A stretch of DNA of 64,000 nt from Micromonospora tulbaghiae (GCF_900091605.1 NZ_FMCQ01000002.1:310001-374000); one strand, 5' to 3'; shown: positions 16,456-24,932, counted from the stretch's first letter. Made by a program: numbers and translations. Notes: generated by a model from the letters alone, not told the origin.

Positions 16456-17285
16456 ACGGTGGTCTCCGGTGCGGTGGTGTCGGGTACGACGGCGAGCGGG
16501 CGGATCGGCGACCCGGTGCCGCCCCGGATGGACAGCGGGGCGGCGATGAAAAAGAAGTCCCAGACCCGCTCGGCGGCCAGCGGCGCGAGGTTCATCGCCT
16601 CCATGATCGGCACGCCGTGGTCGACCAGCAGGTGGCAGTGCACGGCCAGCGCGGGGCTGGGCATGTGCTCGAACGCGATGGTGTCCGCGCCGGCCGCCAC
16701 GACGCCGTGGTCGGTGAGCCAGCGCGCCCCGCTGACGTCGACGCCTGGCGCTCCGGTGGCGACACCGAGGTACGCGGCATTGTCGGTCCACTTCTCGTCC
16801 CAGCCGGTACGCACCAGCACCACGTCACCGGGGCGGGGGCGGGGCCGGTCGGCGAACCAGCGCTCGAACAGTTCCGCGCCGACGCCGTCGGCGGGGGTCA
16901 GCGGCCGGCCGAGCGCGACAGTCGCGTCCACCAGGTGACCGGGGGCCAGCACCGGCGGCAGTTCGTGCACCGACACGTCCGGCACCCCGTCGGCGTACGA
17001 CTGGCTCGCCGTGACGTCCACGCCGCCGTACACCCGGCCGAGTCGGGAGACGTGGGCGAGCCCGTCGACGTGGGTGCCCACGTGCCCGCCCGTGGTGATC
17101 ATCTCGGCGGCGGCGGAGACGCCGTCCGGGTACATGATCTCGCCGTGCCGCTTGGTCAGTGTGAAGCTGTACGGCGGGTGGTTCGGGTGGTGGGGGATGC
17201 CGGTGTACATCTGCTGTGCCAGGTCGAACACCCGGGTGGAGCCGGACGCGGGCCAGTCGACGCTCAGCTGCCAGGACGCGCTCAT
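16452..17285 (-). CDS. Cyclase-family hydrolase (kynurenine formamidase/isatin hydrolase fold)
   Basis: This 277-residue protein has the metal-binding motif GGHVGTHVDGLAHV (about 66-79), corresponding to HxGTHxDxPxH of the cyclase family (PF04199), whose members hydrolyse cyclic or N-formyl amides and related bonds using Mn or Zn. Further conserved parts are PGDVVLVRTGWDEKW and GADTIAFEHMPSP. A second family member is encoded at 41222-42061 and has the same HVGTHVD core. In this operon it could open a cyclic intermediate or hydrolyse an ester. It overlaps its neighbours by four bases on both sides. Confidence 0.85.
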   Translation of the reverse strand: MSASWQLSVDWPASGSTRVFDLAQQMYTGIPHHPNHPPYSFTLTKRHGEIMYPDGVSAAAEMITTGGHVGTHVDGLAHVSRLGRVYGGVDVTASQSYADGVPDVSVHELPPVLAPGHLVDATVALGRPLTPADGVGAELFERWFADRPRPRPGDVVLVRTGWDEKWTDNAAYLGVATGAPGVDVSGARWLTDHGVVAAGADTIAFEHMPSPALAVHCHLLVDHGVPIMEAMNLAPLAAERVWDFFFIAAPLSIRGGTGSPIRPLAVVPDTTAPETTV

Positions 17286-18436
17286 GCCGCCACCGACGCC
17301 TTGATCGCCCGGCCCAGCACCAGCCGCTGGATCTCCGAGGTGCCCTCGTAGATCTCCAGGATCCGCTGGTCCCGGTAGAGCCGTTCGGCGGGGCAGGGCT
17401 TGCAGAAGCCGTCGCCGCCGAACACCTGCACGGCCGTGTCGACCGCCCGGTGCGCGACCTCGCTGGCGTACAGCTTGGCCATCGCCCCGAGGACGCCGAC
17501 GTCGCCGCCCTCCTGGTGCGTGCGGGCGGCCTCGAAGGTGATCATCCGGGCGGCGGTGATGCCGGTGGCCACGTCCGCCAGCGGGAACGAGATGCCCTGG
17601 TTGTCGATGATGGGCCGGCCGAAGGTCTCCCGCCGGGCCGCCTCCCGGGACGCGACGTCGAAGCCGGCGAGCGCGACACCCAGCGACTGGGCGGCCACGC
17701 TGATCCGCCCGGCCGACAGCGTCTGCATGGCCAGCCGCATGCCCCGGTTGAGGTCGCCGAGCACGTCGCCGTCGGGCACCCAGGTGTCCAGCTTGAGGTT
17801 GCTGGTGAGCGTCCCGCGGATGCCCATCTTGTCCTCGTACCGGTCGATGACCACGCCGTCGGCGTCCTTGTCCACCAGGAACGCGGTGATGCCGCGGGTG
17901 CCGGCCTGCGGGTCGGTGAGCGCGAAGACCACGTAGTACCGCGACGCGCCGCCGTTGCCGATGTAGATCTTCTCACCGCGCAGCCGCCAGCCCGCGCCCT
18001 CGCGTTCGGCTGTGGTGCGGATGCGGGCGGCGTCGCTGCCGGCGCCCTCCTCGGTCAGCGCGAAGCTGATCGCCTCGCCCCGGGCCAGCCCGCCCAGGTA
18101 GCGCTCGCGCTGCCCGGGGGTGCCGGCCAGCATCAGCGGGGTGGCGCCGAGCGCGTACGCGGTGAGGATCGCGCCGGTCGACGGGCAGGCGCGGGAGACC
18201 TCCTCGATGACCGCGCAGGCGGTCACGAACGACGTGCCCTGCCCGCCGTGCTCGCGTTCCACGAGCAGCCCGGCCAGCCCCTGCTCGACGAGCACCCGCA
18301 CGCTCTCCCACGGGTAGCGCTGCTCCCGGTCGAGTTCCTCGGCCAGCGGCGCGAAGTGGCGCGCCGCCACGTCCCGGGCGAGGTCGCGCCAGTGGCGTCC
18401 CTCGTCGTCCAGGCGTGGCTCCCAGATCACGGACAC
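17282..18436 (-). CDS. Acyl-CoA dehydrogenase
   Basis: This 384-residue flavoprotein is a normal-length acyl-CoA dehydrogenase. It has SFALTEEGAGSDAARIRTTA (FAD/substrate loop), YIGNGGASRYYVVFAL, RETFGRPIIDNQGISFPLAD, QVFGGDGFCKPCPAERLYRD and the catalytic-base motif ILEIYEGTSEIQRLV. It is the first gene of the eleven-gene minus-strand operon. GTG 18436 is chosen because GGGAGG lies eight bases upstream; the frame runs further to 18487, but that extension crosses the operator and is Arg-rich. Unlike the fused double dehydrogenase downstream, its catalytic Glu is present, so it can act alone. Confidence 0.92.
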   Translation of the reverse strand: MSVIWEPRLDDEGRHWRDLARDVAARHFAPLAEELDREQRYPWESVRVLVEQGLAGLLVEREHGGQGTSFVTACAVIEEVSRACPSTGAILTAYALGATPLMLAGTPGQRERYLGGLARGEAISFALTEEGAGSDAARIRTTAEREGAGWRLRGEKIYIGNGGASRYYVVFALTDPQAGTRGITAFLVDKDADGVVIDRYEDKMGIRGTLTSNLKLDTWVPDGDVLGDLNRGMRLAMQTLSAGRISVAAQSLGVALAGFDVASREAARRETFGRPIIDNQGISFPLADVATGITAARMITFEAARTHQEGGDVGVLGAMAKLYASEVAHRAVDTAVQVFGGDGFCKPCPAERLYRDQRILEIYEGTSEIQRLVLGRAIKASVAA

Positions 18437-18484
18437 GTGGTGCCTCCCGGTTCTCCGGCGCGGGCCGGTCGTTGCGCGCCGCGC

Positions 18485-18536
18485 CATACCGTTGCGTATG
18501 TCGAGATGTCTAGGCGGTGTTCATGATCGGTGTCAA
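18485..18536 (-). promoter_or_regulatory. Promoter and operator of the eleven-gene catabolic operon
   Basis: On the minus strand, TTGACA (18536-18531) and TAGACA (18512-18507) are separated by 18 bases, predicting a start near 18500. The inverted repeat CATAC-CGTTGC-GTATG (18485-18500) covers that start point. An identical architecture lies upstream of the divergent crotonase. A repressor bound here would block initiation; the TetR protein encoded in the operon is the obvious candidate. Confidence 0.6.
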
Positions 18537-18603
18537 GCAAATCCCGGATGCTGTTCTTCCTTGTGAATCTCGCTTTCCGCGCCGGGTACTCGGATCTTGA
18601 CGA

Positions 18604-18619
18604 CATACCGGCGAGTATG
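18604..18619 (+). promoter_or_regulatory. Second CATAC-N6-GTATG operator, upstream of plus-strand crotonases
   Basis: CATAC-CGGCGA-GTATG is the same 5-6-5 inverted repeat as at 18485-18500, here extended to ACATAC...GTATGT. It lies 33-48 bases before the GTG of the 18652 gene. I could not define convincing -35/-10 boxes for the plus-strand promoter. Two copies in one 215-bp divergent region argue for a shared TetR operator. Confidence 0.6.
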
Positions 18620-18651
18620 TTCGCCTGGTCCGGACGACAGGGAGGTGATCC

Positions 18652-19419
18652 GTGGAACCCGTCGGTTACGCGGTACACGACGCGGTGGCGGTCGCCACGA
18701 TCGACCGGCCGCAGACACGCAACGCGCTCAGCGCCGACGTCCTGTGCGCGCTCGCCGCGGCGATGGACCGGGCCGAGGCCGACCCGGAGGTACGGGTGCT
18801 GGTGCTGACCGGCGGCCCGCGGCTGTTCGCCTCCGGCGCGGACATCCGCGAGCTGCGCCGTACGTCCCCGGCCGACTACCTGCTCTCCGAGCGGCTGGAG
18901 TGCTGGAACCGGTTCGCCCGCTTCGGCAAGCCGGCCGTCGCCGCGGTCGCCGGATACGTCCTGGGTGGCGGGTGCGAGCTGGCGATGACGTGCGACGCGG
19001 TGGTCGCGGCCGACTCCGCCGTGTTCGGCCAGCCGGAGATCAACCTCGGCATCATCCCGGGCGCCGGCGGCACCCAGCGCTGGGCCCGTGTCGCCGGCCG
19101 CTTCCGGGCCGCCGAGCTGGTGCTGGGCGGCCGGCTGGTGGACGCCTGGACCGCGCAGCGAATGGGTCTGGTCAGCCAGGTGGTGCCCGCCGAACGGGTG
19201 GTCGAGGCGGGGATCGCGCTGGCGTCCTCGATCGCCGCCCGCAGCCCGGTCGCGGCCCGCCTCGGCAAGCAGGCGCTGCGTACCGCCGAGGAGGTCGGCC
19301 TGACCGCCGGCCTCGCCCACGAGCGTTCGCTGCTGCTGACGCTGCTGTCCACCGACGACCACATCGAGGGCATCGACGCGTTCCTGGAGAAGCGTCCGGC
19401 CCGCTTCACCGGCCGATAG
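18652..19419 (+). CDS. Enoyl-CoA hydratase
   Basis: This 255-residue crotonase has the full hydratase set: FASGADIRELRR (oxyanion hole), AGYVLGGGCELAMTCD, and both catalytic glutamates in VFGQPEINLGIIPGAGGTQRW. It is the standard family length. The GTG start is fixed by GGAGGTGATC at 18641-18650, a near-perfect anti-16S sequence six bases upstream. It would hydrate enoyl-CoA made by the divergently encoded acyl-CoA dehydrogenase, and shares the CATAC-N6-GTATG operator with that operon. Confidence 0.93.
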   Translation: MEPVGYAVHDAVAVATIDRPQTRNALSADVLCALAAAMDRAEADPEVRVLVLTGGPRLFASGADIRELRRTSPADYLLSERLECWNRFARFGKPAVAAVAGYVLGGGCELAMTCDAVVAADSAVFGQPEINLGIIPGAGGTQRWARVAGRFRAAELVLGGRLVDAWTAQRMGLVSQVVPAERVVEAGIALASSIAARSPVAARLGKQALRTAEEVGLTAGLAHERSLLLTLLSTDDHIEGIDAFLEKRPARFTGR

Positions 19420-19428
19420 GAGAACGAC

Positions 19429-20058
19429 GTGACGCAGGTACACGAGGCCACCGACCCGGGCGCCGGCGAGCGGCTCGGTCCGGCCGCCCGCTCCGCACTG
19501 CTCGACGCGCTCAAGCGGCACGCCCGTGCGCCGGGGGAGCCGCTGCTGATCCGCGTCCAGGGCGACGCCTGGCGGCACGAGCCCGACGACCTCGCCCAGC
19601 CGGTGGTACGCGGACAGCTGCACGAACTGGTGCTGCGGGTACACGCCGCGCCGGGCCCGGTGATCGTCCACGTCGACGGCGCGGTACGCGGTCTCGGGTT
19701 CGGCCTGGCGCTCGCGGCGGACCTGCGCGTCGCCGCGCCCACCGCGACGTTCGGCACGGGCTCGCCCGCGGCGTTCCTGGCCGGCGGCGCCGGACGGTTC
19801 CTCGCCGGTGTCGCCGGCACCGGCGTGCTGGCACACCTGGCCTGGACCGGGGCCACGCTCGACGCCGAGGAGGCGCTGCGGCACGGACTGGTCGGCTCGG
19901 TGTCGGCCGACCCGGACGCCGGGGCTGCGCTGGCCGCGCGGGTTGCCACTGTCGCCCCCGGCACGGCGTCCGCGCTGGCCCGCGCGCTGCGCGGCCGGGA
20001 CCGGCCGGAGCTGACCGCCGCGCTGGACTACGAGTCCTGGCTGGCCGGCGTCGAGTGA
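19429..20058 (+). CDS. Short, degenerate crotonase-fold protein
   Basis: This 209-residue protein begins at GTG 19429, ten bases after the hydratase, behind AGGAGAA. It keeps one crotonase segment, VIVHVDGAVRGLGFGLALAADLRVA followed by ATFGTGSPAAFLAGGAGRFLA, and the late EEALRHGLVGSV region. The N-terminal third that normally carries the first oxyanion loop (GADI/L) is shortened to LLIRVQGDAWRHEPDD. Both hydratase glutamates are missing. It may be a non-hydratase crotonase, a subunit partner of the upstream enzyme, or a decaying duplicate; an intact frame and good codon bias favour a functional protein. Confidence 0.7.
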   Translation: MTQVHEATDPGAGERLGPAARSALLDALKRHARAPGEPLLIRVQGDAWRHEPDDLAQPVVRGQLHELVLRVHAAPGPVIVHVDGAVRGLGFGLALAADLRVAAPTATFGTGSPAAFLAGGAGRFLAGVAGTGVLAHLAWTGATLDAEEALRHGLVGSVSADPDAGAALAARVATVAPGTASALARALRGRDRPELTAALDYESWLAGVE

Positions 20059-20066
20059 GCCGGGGC

Positions 20067-20093
20067 GGGGGACCGCCGCCCCGGCGGTCCCCC
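20067..20093. terminator. Bidirectional terminator between convergent genes
   Basis: A perfect 12-bp stem with a 3-base loop (GGGGGACCGCCG at 20067-20078, its complement at 20082-20093) lies between the crotonase pair and the minus-strand HbpS/CaiB/ABC operon, nine bases after the crotonase stop. Confidence 0.75.
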
Positions 20094-20111
20094 GGGCCCC
20101 GTGCCGGAGCA

Positions 20112-20531
20112 TCAGGCCACGGCGTCCAGGCCGGCGCGCGCCACCTCCATGTCCTGCGTGTAATGCCCGCCGCTGACCCCGATGCCGCCGATCACCGCGC
20201 CGTCGGCGGTGATCGGGTAGCCGCCGCCGAAGACGACGAGCCGGTCGATGCCGGCGGGCGCGCCGGTGGCCAGCGGCGCGTCGTCCTTGATGAAGTCGTA
20301 CCAGCCGTCGGTGGGCATGCCGAAGCCCGCCGCCGTGTACGCCTTGTCCTGCGCGACCTGCACCGACAGCAGCGCGGCGCCGTCCATCCGGGCGAACGCC
20401 TTCAGCACGCCGCTCTCGTCGACGACGGCGATGACGCAGGGCAGAGCCATCTGCTCCGCCTTGGCGACGGCGGCGGCGAGGATCCGCTGGGCCGCGTCGA
20501 TCGTGACGGACGTCTTGGTGTAGTGGGACAT
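20112..20531 (-). CDS. HbpS/GlcG-family protein (first paralogue)
   Basis: This 139-residue protein belongs to the GlcG/HbpS (DUF336) fold known from the heme-binding HbpS of Streptomyces and from the PduO C-terminal domain. Characteristic segments are VVDESGVLKAFARMDGA, AQDKAYTAAGFG, LVVFGGGYPI and IGVSGGHYTQDMEVARAG. No signal peptide is visible, so it is probably cytosolic. It is the last gene of the cassette, 37 bases after the CaiB gene. A close paralogue at 33531-33962 also sits directly after a CaiB gene, so a CaiB-HbpS functional link is suggested. Ligand (heme, corrinoid, CoA intermediate) unknown. Confidence 0.85.
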   Translation of the reverse strand: MSHYTKTSVTIDAAQRILAAAVAKAEQMALPCVIAVVDESGVLKAFARMDGAALLSVQVAQDKAYTAAGFGMPTDGWYDFIKDDAPLATGAPAGIDRLVVFGGGYPITADGAVIGGIGVSGGHYTQDMEVARAGLDAVA

Positions 20532-20568
20532 GGGACTTCCTTTCGTGGTGGTGGGGTGGGGCAGGCGC

Positions 20569-21774
20569 TCAGACCACGCCGGCGGCGCGCAGGCGGGAGA
20601 TCTCGTCGTCGTCGAGTCCGGCGACGTCGCGGAGCACCTCGTCGGTGTGCTGGCCCAGCTCGGGCCCGACGCCGCGGATCCCGCCGGGCGTCGCGGTCAG
20701 CTTCGGCACGACGTTCTGCATCGGGAACTCGCCCAGGTCCGGGTGCTCCAGCCGGACGATCGCGTCCCGGGCGGCGAAGTGCGGGTCGGTGAGCATCTCC
20801 TTGGCGGTGTAGATCCGCCCGGCCGGCACACCGTGGCGGTGCAGCAGTTCCAGCAGCTCGTCCCCGCCGTACCCGGCGCACCACTTGGCGATCAGCTCGT
20901 CCAGCTCGCGCTGGTGCCGGCCGCGGTCGGTGTGGCCGGCGAACCGCGGGTCGACGGCCAGCTCCGGCTGCGCCATCGCCTCGGCCAGCCGCCGGAAGAC
21001 GGTGTCCTGGTTGGCCGCGATCACCACCATGCCGCCGTCGGAGGCGACGTAGACGTTGCTCGGCGCGATGTTCGGCAGGATCGAGCCGGTGCGTTCCCTG
21101 ATGTAGCCGCCGAGCGCGTACTCCGGCACCAGCGACTCCATCAGCGCGAGCACCGACTCGTAGATCGCGCTGTCGACGATCTGGCCCCGGCCGGTCGCCT
21201 CGGCCACCCGCAGCGCGCCCATCGCGCCCACCGCGGCGAACGTGCCCGCGAGCGAGTCGCCGATGCTGATGCCGACCCGGCTGGGCAGCGAGTCGGGATC
21301 ACCAGTGGTGTAGCGGATGCCGCCCATCGCCTCGCCGATCGAGCCGTACCCGGCGCGTTCGGCGTACGGTCCGGACTGCCCGTACGCCGACACCCGCACG
21401 ATCACCAGCCGTGGGTTGATCTCCCACAGGACGTCCGGGCCGACGCCCCAGCGCTCCAGCGTGCCGGGCCGGAAGTTCTCCACCAGCACGTCGGCCTCGG
21501 CGGCGAGCCGGCGCAGTACCTCCTGCCCGTCGGGGACGCGCAGGTTGAGGGTGACCGAACGCTTGTTGCGGCCGAGGACCGGGAACCACAGCGACTTGCC
21601 GTACGGGCGCTCGCGTCCCCACTCGCGCATCGGGTCGCCCCGCCCCGGCTCCTCCACTTTGATCACGTCGGCGCCCAGGTCGCCGAGGATCTGGCCGCAG
21701 AACGGCCCGGCCAGCAGGACCCCGGCTTCGATCACGCGCAAGCCGGACAGCGGGCCGCGGGCATAGTCGTTCAT
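20569..21774 (-). CDS. CaiB/BaiF-family CoA transferase (first cassette)
   Basis: This 401-residue class III CoA transferase has LAGPFCGQILGDLGADVIKVE at the N terminus, the ENFRPGTLERWG motif, the catalytic Asp in GISIGDSLAGTFAA, and HGVPAGRIYTAKEMLTDPH in the small domain. Class III enzymes move CoA between acids through an aspartyl-CoA intermediate, saving ATP. It is strikingly similar to the enzyme encoded at 32312-33520, including VPEYALGGYIRERTGSILPN. ATG 21774 opens the mature N terminus with MNDYARGPLSGLRVIEAG. It would activate the acid imported or formed by its cassette. Confidence 0.9.
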   Translation of the reverse strand: MNDYARGPLSGLRVIEAGVLLAGPFCGQILGDLGADVIKVEEPGRGDPMREWGRERPYGKSLWFPVLGRNKRSVTLNLRVPDGQEVLRRLAAEADVLVENFRPGTLERWGVGPDVLWEINPRLVIVRVSAYGQSGPYAERAGYGSIGEAMGGIRYTTGDPDSLPSRVGISIGDSLAGTFAAVGAMGALRVAEATGRGQIVDSAIYESVLALMESLVPEYALGGYIRERTGSILPNIAPSNVYVASDGGMVVIAANQDTVFRRLAEAMAQPELAVDPRFAGHTDRGRHQRELDELIAKWCAGYGGDELLELLHRHGVPAGRIYTAKEMLTDPHFAARDAIVRLEHPDLGEFPMQNVVPKLTATPGGIRGVGPELGQHTDEVLRDVAGLDDDEISRLRAAGVV

Positions 21775-21821
21775 GTCGTCCCTGTTCTCTCGTCGGTCGT
21801 CTCGTTGGGTGCGGGCGGAGG

Positions 21822-22841
21822 TCAGGCCGGCACGGCGTTCGGCCGGGCCTCCGGCTCGGGTTCCGGCTCGGGGGAGTGCCGCTGCGTGCGCTGGCGGATC
21901 CAGCCGAGCGAGACCGCGCCCAGCAGCGTGACGCCGAGCAGGATGTCGCCCAGCGGCAGCGGCATGCCGCGCAGCCGGAAGATGTTCAGCACGATGCTCA
22001 GCGAGAGCAGGCTCAGGAACGCCGTCATCGGGCTCCCGTGCCCGCCGCCGGCGAGGCGGAACCCGGCGATCAGCAGCGCGCCGTAGACGTACAGCTCGGT
22101 GCCCTCGCCGAGGGTGACGGCCGAGGCGCCGGTGCGCATCACCTGGACGCAGCCGGCGACCGCCGCGGCGGTGCTGGTCAGCACGAACAGCGCCAGCCGG
22201 ACCCGGCCGGCCCGGATGCCGGCGCGAGCGGCGACGACCTCGTCGCCGCCGGTGGCGCGCAGGTGGGTGCCCCAGCGGGACCGGCGGACCAGCGCGCTGC
22301 ACACCAGCGCGAGCCCCAGCACCACCAGGACCGGCACCGGCAGCGGCCCGACCGTGGTCTTCAGTGCGGTGCTGAGCTCCGGGGTGTACGCCGCCACCGA
22401 GCTGCCGTCGCTGATCACCTTCGCCAGGCCACGGGCGGCGACGAGCATGCCCAGCGTGGCGATCAGCGGCCAGACGCCGAACACCAGCGCCAGGCCGCCG
22501 TTGGTGAGTCCGGCCAGCAGCCCGACGCCGAGCGCGGCGAGCACGCCGGCCTGCCACGAGCCGGAGGCGGTGTAGGCGGTGGCGTAGACGACCGCGCCGA
22601 GGCCGAGGACCGAGCCGACGCTCAGGTCGGCGACGCCGCCGGTCATGGCCAGGCTGGCCGCGAGCAGGACGATCGCCGGGGCGAGCAGGTCGCCGAGCAT
22701 GCTGGAGATGTTGGCGCGGGTGGCGAAGTCCGGCGCGAAGCTCAGCGCGGCGGTCACGGCGACCACGAACAGCAGCACGCTCGTGGTGGACGGGCGGTTG
22801 AGCAGGGCCGTCCATCCGGGCCGGGTACCCGAGGTCGTCAT
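21822..22841 (-). CDS. ABC transporter permease, ribose/simple-sugar type (first of two)
   Basis: This 339-residue integral membrane protein has about nine hydrophobic segments and the BPD_transp_2 pattern of RbsC-like permeases: MTGGVADLSVGSVLGLGAVVYA near 60, TLGMLVAARGLAKVISDGSS, and ATGGDEVVAARAGIRAGRVRL, the cytoplasmic loop that docks on the ATPase. The last 20 residues are a Glu/Pro-rich tail. Its ATG overlaps the stop of the second permease. Two different permease genes suggest a heterodimeric channel with one ATPase. Confidence 0.87.
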   Translation of the reverse strand: MTTSGTRPGWTALLNRPSTTSVLLFVVAVTAALSFAPDFATRANISSMLGDLLAPAIVLLAASLAMTGGVADLSVGSVLGLGAVVYATAYTASGSWQAGVLAALGVGLLAGLTNGGLALVFGVWPLIATLGMLVAARGLAKVISDGSSVAAYTPELSTALKTTVGPLPVPVLVVLGLALVCSALVRRSRWGTHLRATGGDEVVAARAGIRAGRVRLALFVLTSTAAAVAGCVQVMRTGASAVTLGEGTELYVYGALLIAGFRLAGGGHGSPMTAFLSLLSLSIVLNIFRLRGMPLPLGDILLGVTLLGAVSLGWIRQRTQRHSPEPEPEPEARPNAVPA

Positions 22842-23815
22842 GGTGCGCTCCTGACGCTGTTGACGGCGAGCGCGACCGCGAGCACGACTCCCTCGACGAC
22901 CGGCTGCCAGCTGGACGAGACGCCCCAGGTGACGATGGCCGTGGGCAGCGTGTTGAGCAGCAGCAGCGCGGCGGCGACGCCGAGGAAGCTGCCCCGGCCG
23001 CCGGTGAGCGCCATCCCGCCGAGCAGCAGGATCGAGATCACCCGGAACTCGGTACCCGGGGTCAGCGTGGACTGGACGATGTCGCCCTGGGACGCGAGGA
23101 CCAGCCCGGCGAGGCCGGCGACCAGCCCGCAGAACACCAGGGCGCCGGCTTGGATCCGGTCCGGCCGCAGGCCGCGCACGAGCGCGGCCTGCCGGTTGCC
23201 GCCGACCGCGACGAGGTGCCGGCCCAGGCGGGTGCGGCCGGCCACGAACGCGACGACCGCCAGCAGCACCACCATGATCCAGAAGACCCGGGGTACGCCG
23301 AACAGGTCGCCGGCGACGTGCCGGCGCAGGAAGCTGTCGCGCGGGATCGGCACGAACTCGATGAACAGCCGGGTGGTGCCGCTGACCAGGAACATCGTGC
23401 CGAGGGTGGCGACGATGGGGTGGATGCGCACGCGCACGATCAGCGCCGCGTTCACGGTGCCGATGAGCGTGCCGAACACCAGCACCGCCACCAGCACCAC
23501 GGCGAACGACGCGCCGTCGGTCAGCAACTGGGCGGCGATCAGCGCGGCGGCGACAGCCGTCACGCCGACGGACAGGTCGAACTCGGCGCCGCTGAGCATC
23601 ACCAGGCTGACGCCGACGACCAGGACGCCGATGAACGCCATGTTGAAGGCCACCGCGATGACGGTCTGATGGGACAGGAAGGCCGGCGACTTCACGGCGG
23701 TGGCCAGCACCAGCGCGACCCAGAGCGCGGCCAGGGCGAGGGTGGCGCCGTGGCGGCGGAGCACGGGGAGAACCGTGCTCCGCCGGACGGCTGCCTGCGG
23801 GGCAGACACGGACAT
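22838..23815 (-). CDS. ABC transporter permease, ribose/simple-sugar type (second of two)
   Basis: This 325-residue RbsC-like permease has about nine membrane segments, VMLSGAEFDLSVGVTAVAAALI (family sequence around the third segment), TLGTMFLVSGTTRLFIEF and VGGNRQAALVRGLRPDRIQAG, the ATPase-coupling loop. ATG 23815 follows the binding-protein stop by ten bases. It pairs with the next gene to form the membrane channel. The solute of such importers can be sugars, purines, autoinducer-2 or aromatic acids, so the fold does not reveal the substrate. Confidence 0.87.
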   Translation of the reverse strand: MSVSAPQAAVRRSTVLPVLRRHGATLALAALWVALVLATAVKSPAFLSHQTVIAVAFNMAFIGVLVVGVSLVMLSGAEFDLSVGVTAVAAALIAAQLLTDGASFAVVLVAVLVFGTLIGTVNAALIVRVRIHPIVATLGTMFLVSGTTRLFIEFVPIPRDSFLRRHVAGDLFGVPRVFWIMVVLLAVVAFVAGRTRLGRHLVAVGGNRQAALVRGLRPDRIQAGALVFCGLVAGLAGLVLASQGDIVQSTLTPGTEFRVISILLLGGMALTGGRGSFLGVAAALLLLNTLPTAIVTWGVSSSWQPVVEGVVLAVALAVNSVRSAP

Positions 23816-23825
23816 GGTCAGGTGC

Positions 23826-24932
23826 TCACTTGCCGAGCCCGTACGTCTCGGTGCCCGCGGGACAGTACTGCTCGGCGGCAGACTTGGCCGGGGCGTCCTT
23901 GGCGTAGAGCGCGTCGATCCGCTCCTTGAGCGGGGGAATGGACGACACGGCGTCCTTCGGGAACGCGCAGACCGGGTTGAACAGCGCGTTCGGGTCCTTC
24001 GGCGAGTCGACCACGGGGATCTTCTCGCCGGCGACCATCCGGTCGAGGATCGTGTAGATCTGCTTGGCGTAGCCCTCGTACCAGAACGCGGTCGAGCCGC
24101 CGAGACCCGGTGTGTCGACGCCGAACAGCATGAGGTCGGCGCCGAGGCCGTAGCCGTAGATGTCACCGGCGCGACTGAGCTGCTCCGCGGCGTTGATGGT
24201 GCCGATGATCATGTTGTCGTTGCCGCCGAGCGCCAGGATCTTCTTCGCGTCGGGCTTGGAGACCAGGATGTCGCGCGCGACGCCCTGGGAACCGTCCGGC
24301 GTGGTCGGCGAGTTGCGCCGGGTGATGACGCCGTCGATGTCCGGGCACACCTCCTTGAGTCCCTTGAGGATGCCCTCGGTGCGCAGCAGCGCCACGTCAC
24401 CGGACTCCTCGTTCTCCAGCACGGTGACGAGGTCCGGCTTGCAGTCCCACTTCTGCTTCGCGTACGTCCCGCCGGCCCGGCCGGAGAGCCGCCCCGACTC
24501 GACGTTGTTGATCCCGAAGAAGTGCGCGCCCGGGTGGGCGATGTCGATCGCGATGACCGGGATCCCGGCCTTGTTGAAGATGTCCATGATCTGCGGCGCG
24601 ACCTTGCCGTCACCCTGGAACTCCACGACGTGGGTGACGCCGCGGGAGACCATGGTCTCGGCGTTCGCCACCGCGGTCGGCCCGTCCCGGTCGTTGTTGA
24701 GGACGAGAATCTCCCATCCGCGCTTCTCGGCTTCCTTGCGCATGCCGACGTCGATGGCCCCGAGCACGGGGCTGGCCGGCTCGGCGAAGTTGGCGAACCC
24801 GATCCGGACGTCCTTGGCCTCCAGCGCCTTGCCCTCCGCGGGGGCCGCGGGGGCCGCTCCCTCGGTGGAACAGGCCGCCGTCATGCCCAGCGCGACGACG
24901 AGCGCGGCGCTCGCGAACGATCTGCGTCTCAC
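23826..24932 (-). CDS. Ribose-type ABC substrate-binding lipoprotein
   Basis: This 368-residue protein starts with a signal peptide and a lipobox (VVALGMTAACS), so it would be a membrane-anchored lipoprotein facing outward. The mature part has the periplasmic-binding-protein-4 layout: DVRIGFANFAEPASPVLGAIDVGMRKEAEKRGW-type first strand (first segments DVRIGFANF and GMRKEAEKRGWEI), GIPVIAIDIAHPGAHFFGINN, and ILALGGNDNMIIGTINAAEQ in the hinge region. Four cysteines (WDCKPD, EVCPDID, NPVCAFP, EQYCPAG) may form disulfides. GTG 24932 follows the GAGAAGGG ribosome site. It is not closely similar to the binding protein at 27914-29122, so the two cassettes may import different ligands. Confidence 0.88.
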   Translation of the reverse strand: MRRRSFASAALVVALGMTAACSTEGAAPAAPAEGKALEAKDVRIGFANFAEPASPVLGAIDVGMRKEAEKRGWEILVLNNDRDGPTAVANAETMVSRGVTHVVEFQGDGKVAPQIMDIFNKAGIPVIAIDIAHPGAHFFGINNVESGRLSGRAGGTYAKQKWDCKPDLVTVLENEESGDVALLRTEGILKGLKEVCPDIDGVITRRNSPTTPDGSQGVARDILVSKPDAKKILALGGNDNMIIGTINAAEQLSRAGDIYGYGLGADLMLFGVDTPGLGGSTAFWYEGYAKQIYTILDRMVAGEKIPVVDSPKDPNALFNPVCAFPKDAVSSIPPLKERIDALYAKDAPAKSAAEQYCPAGTETYGLGK

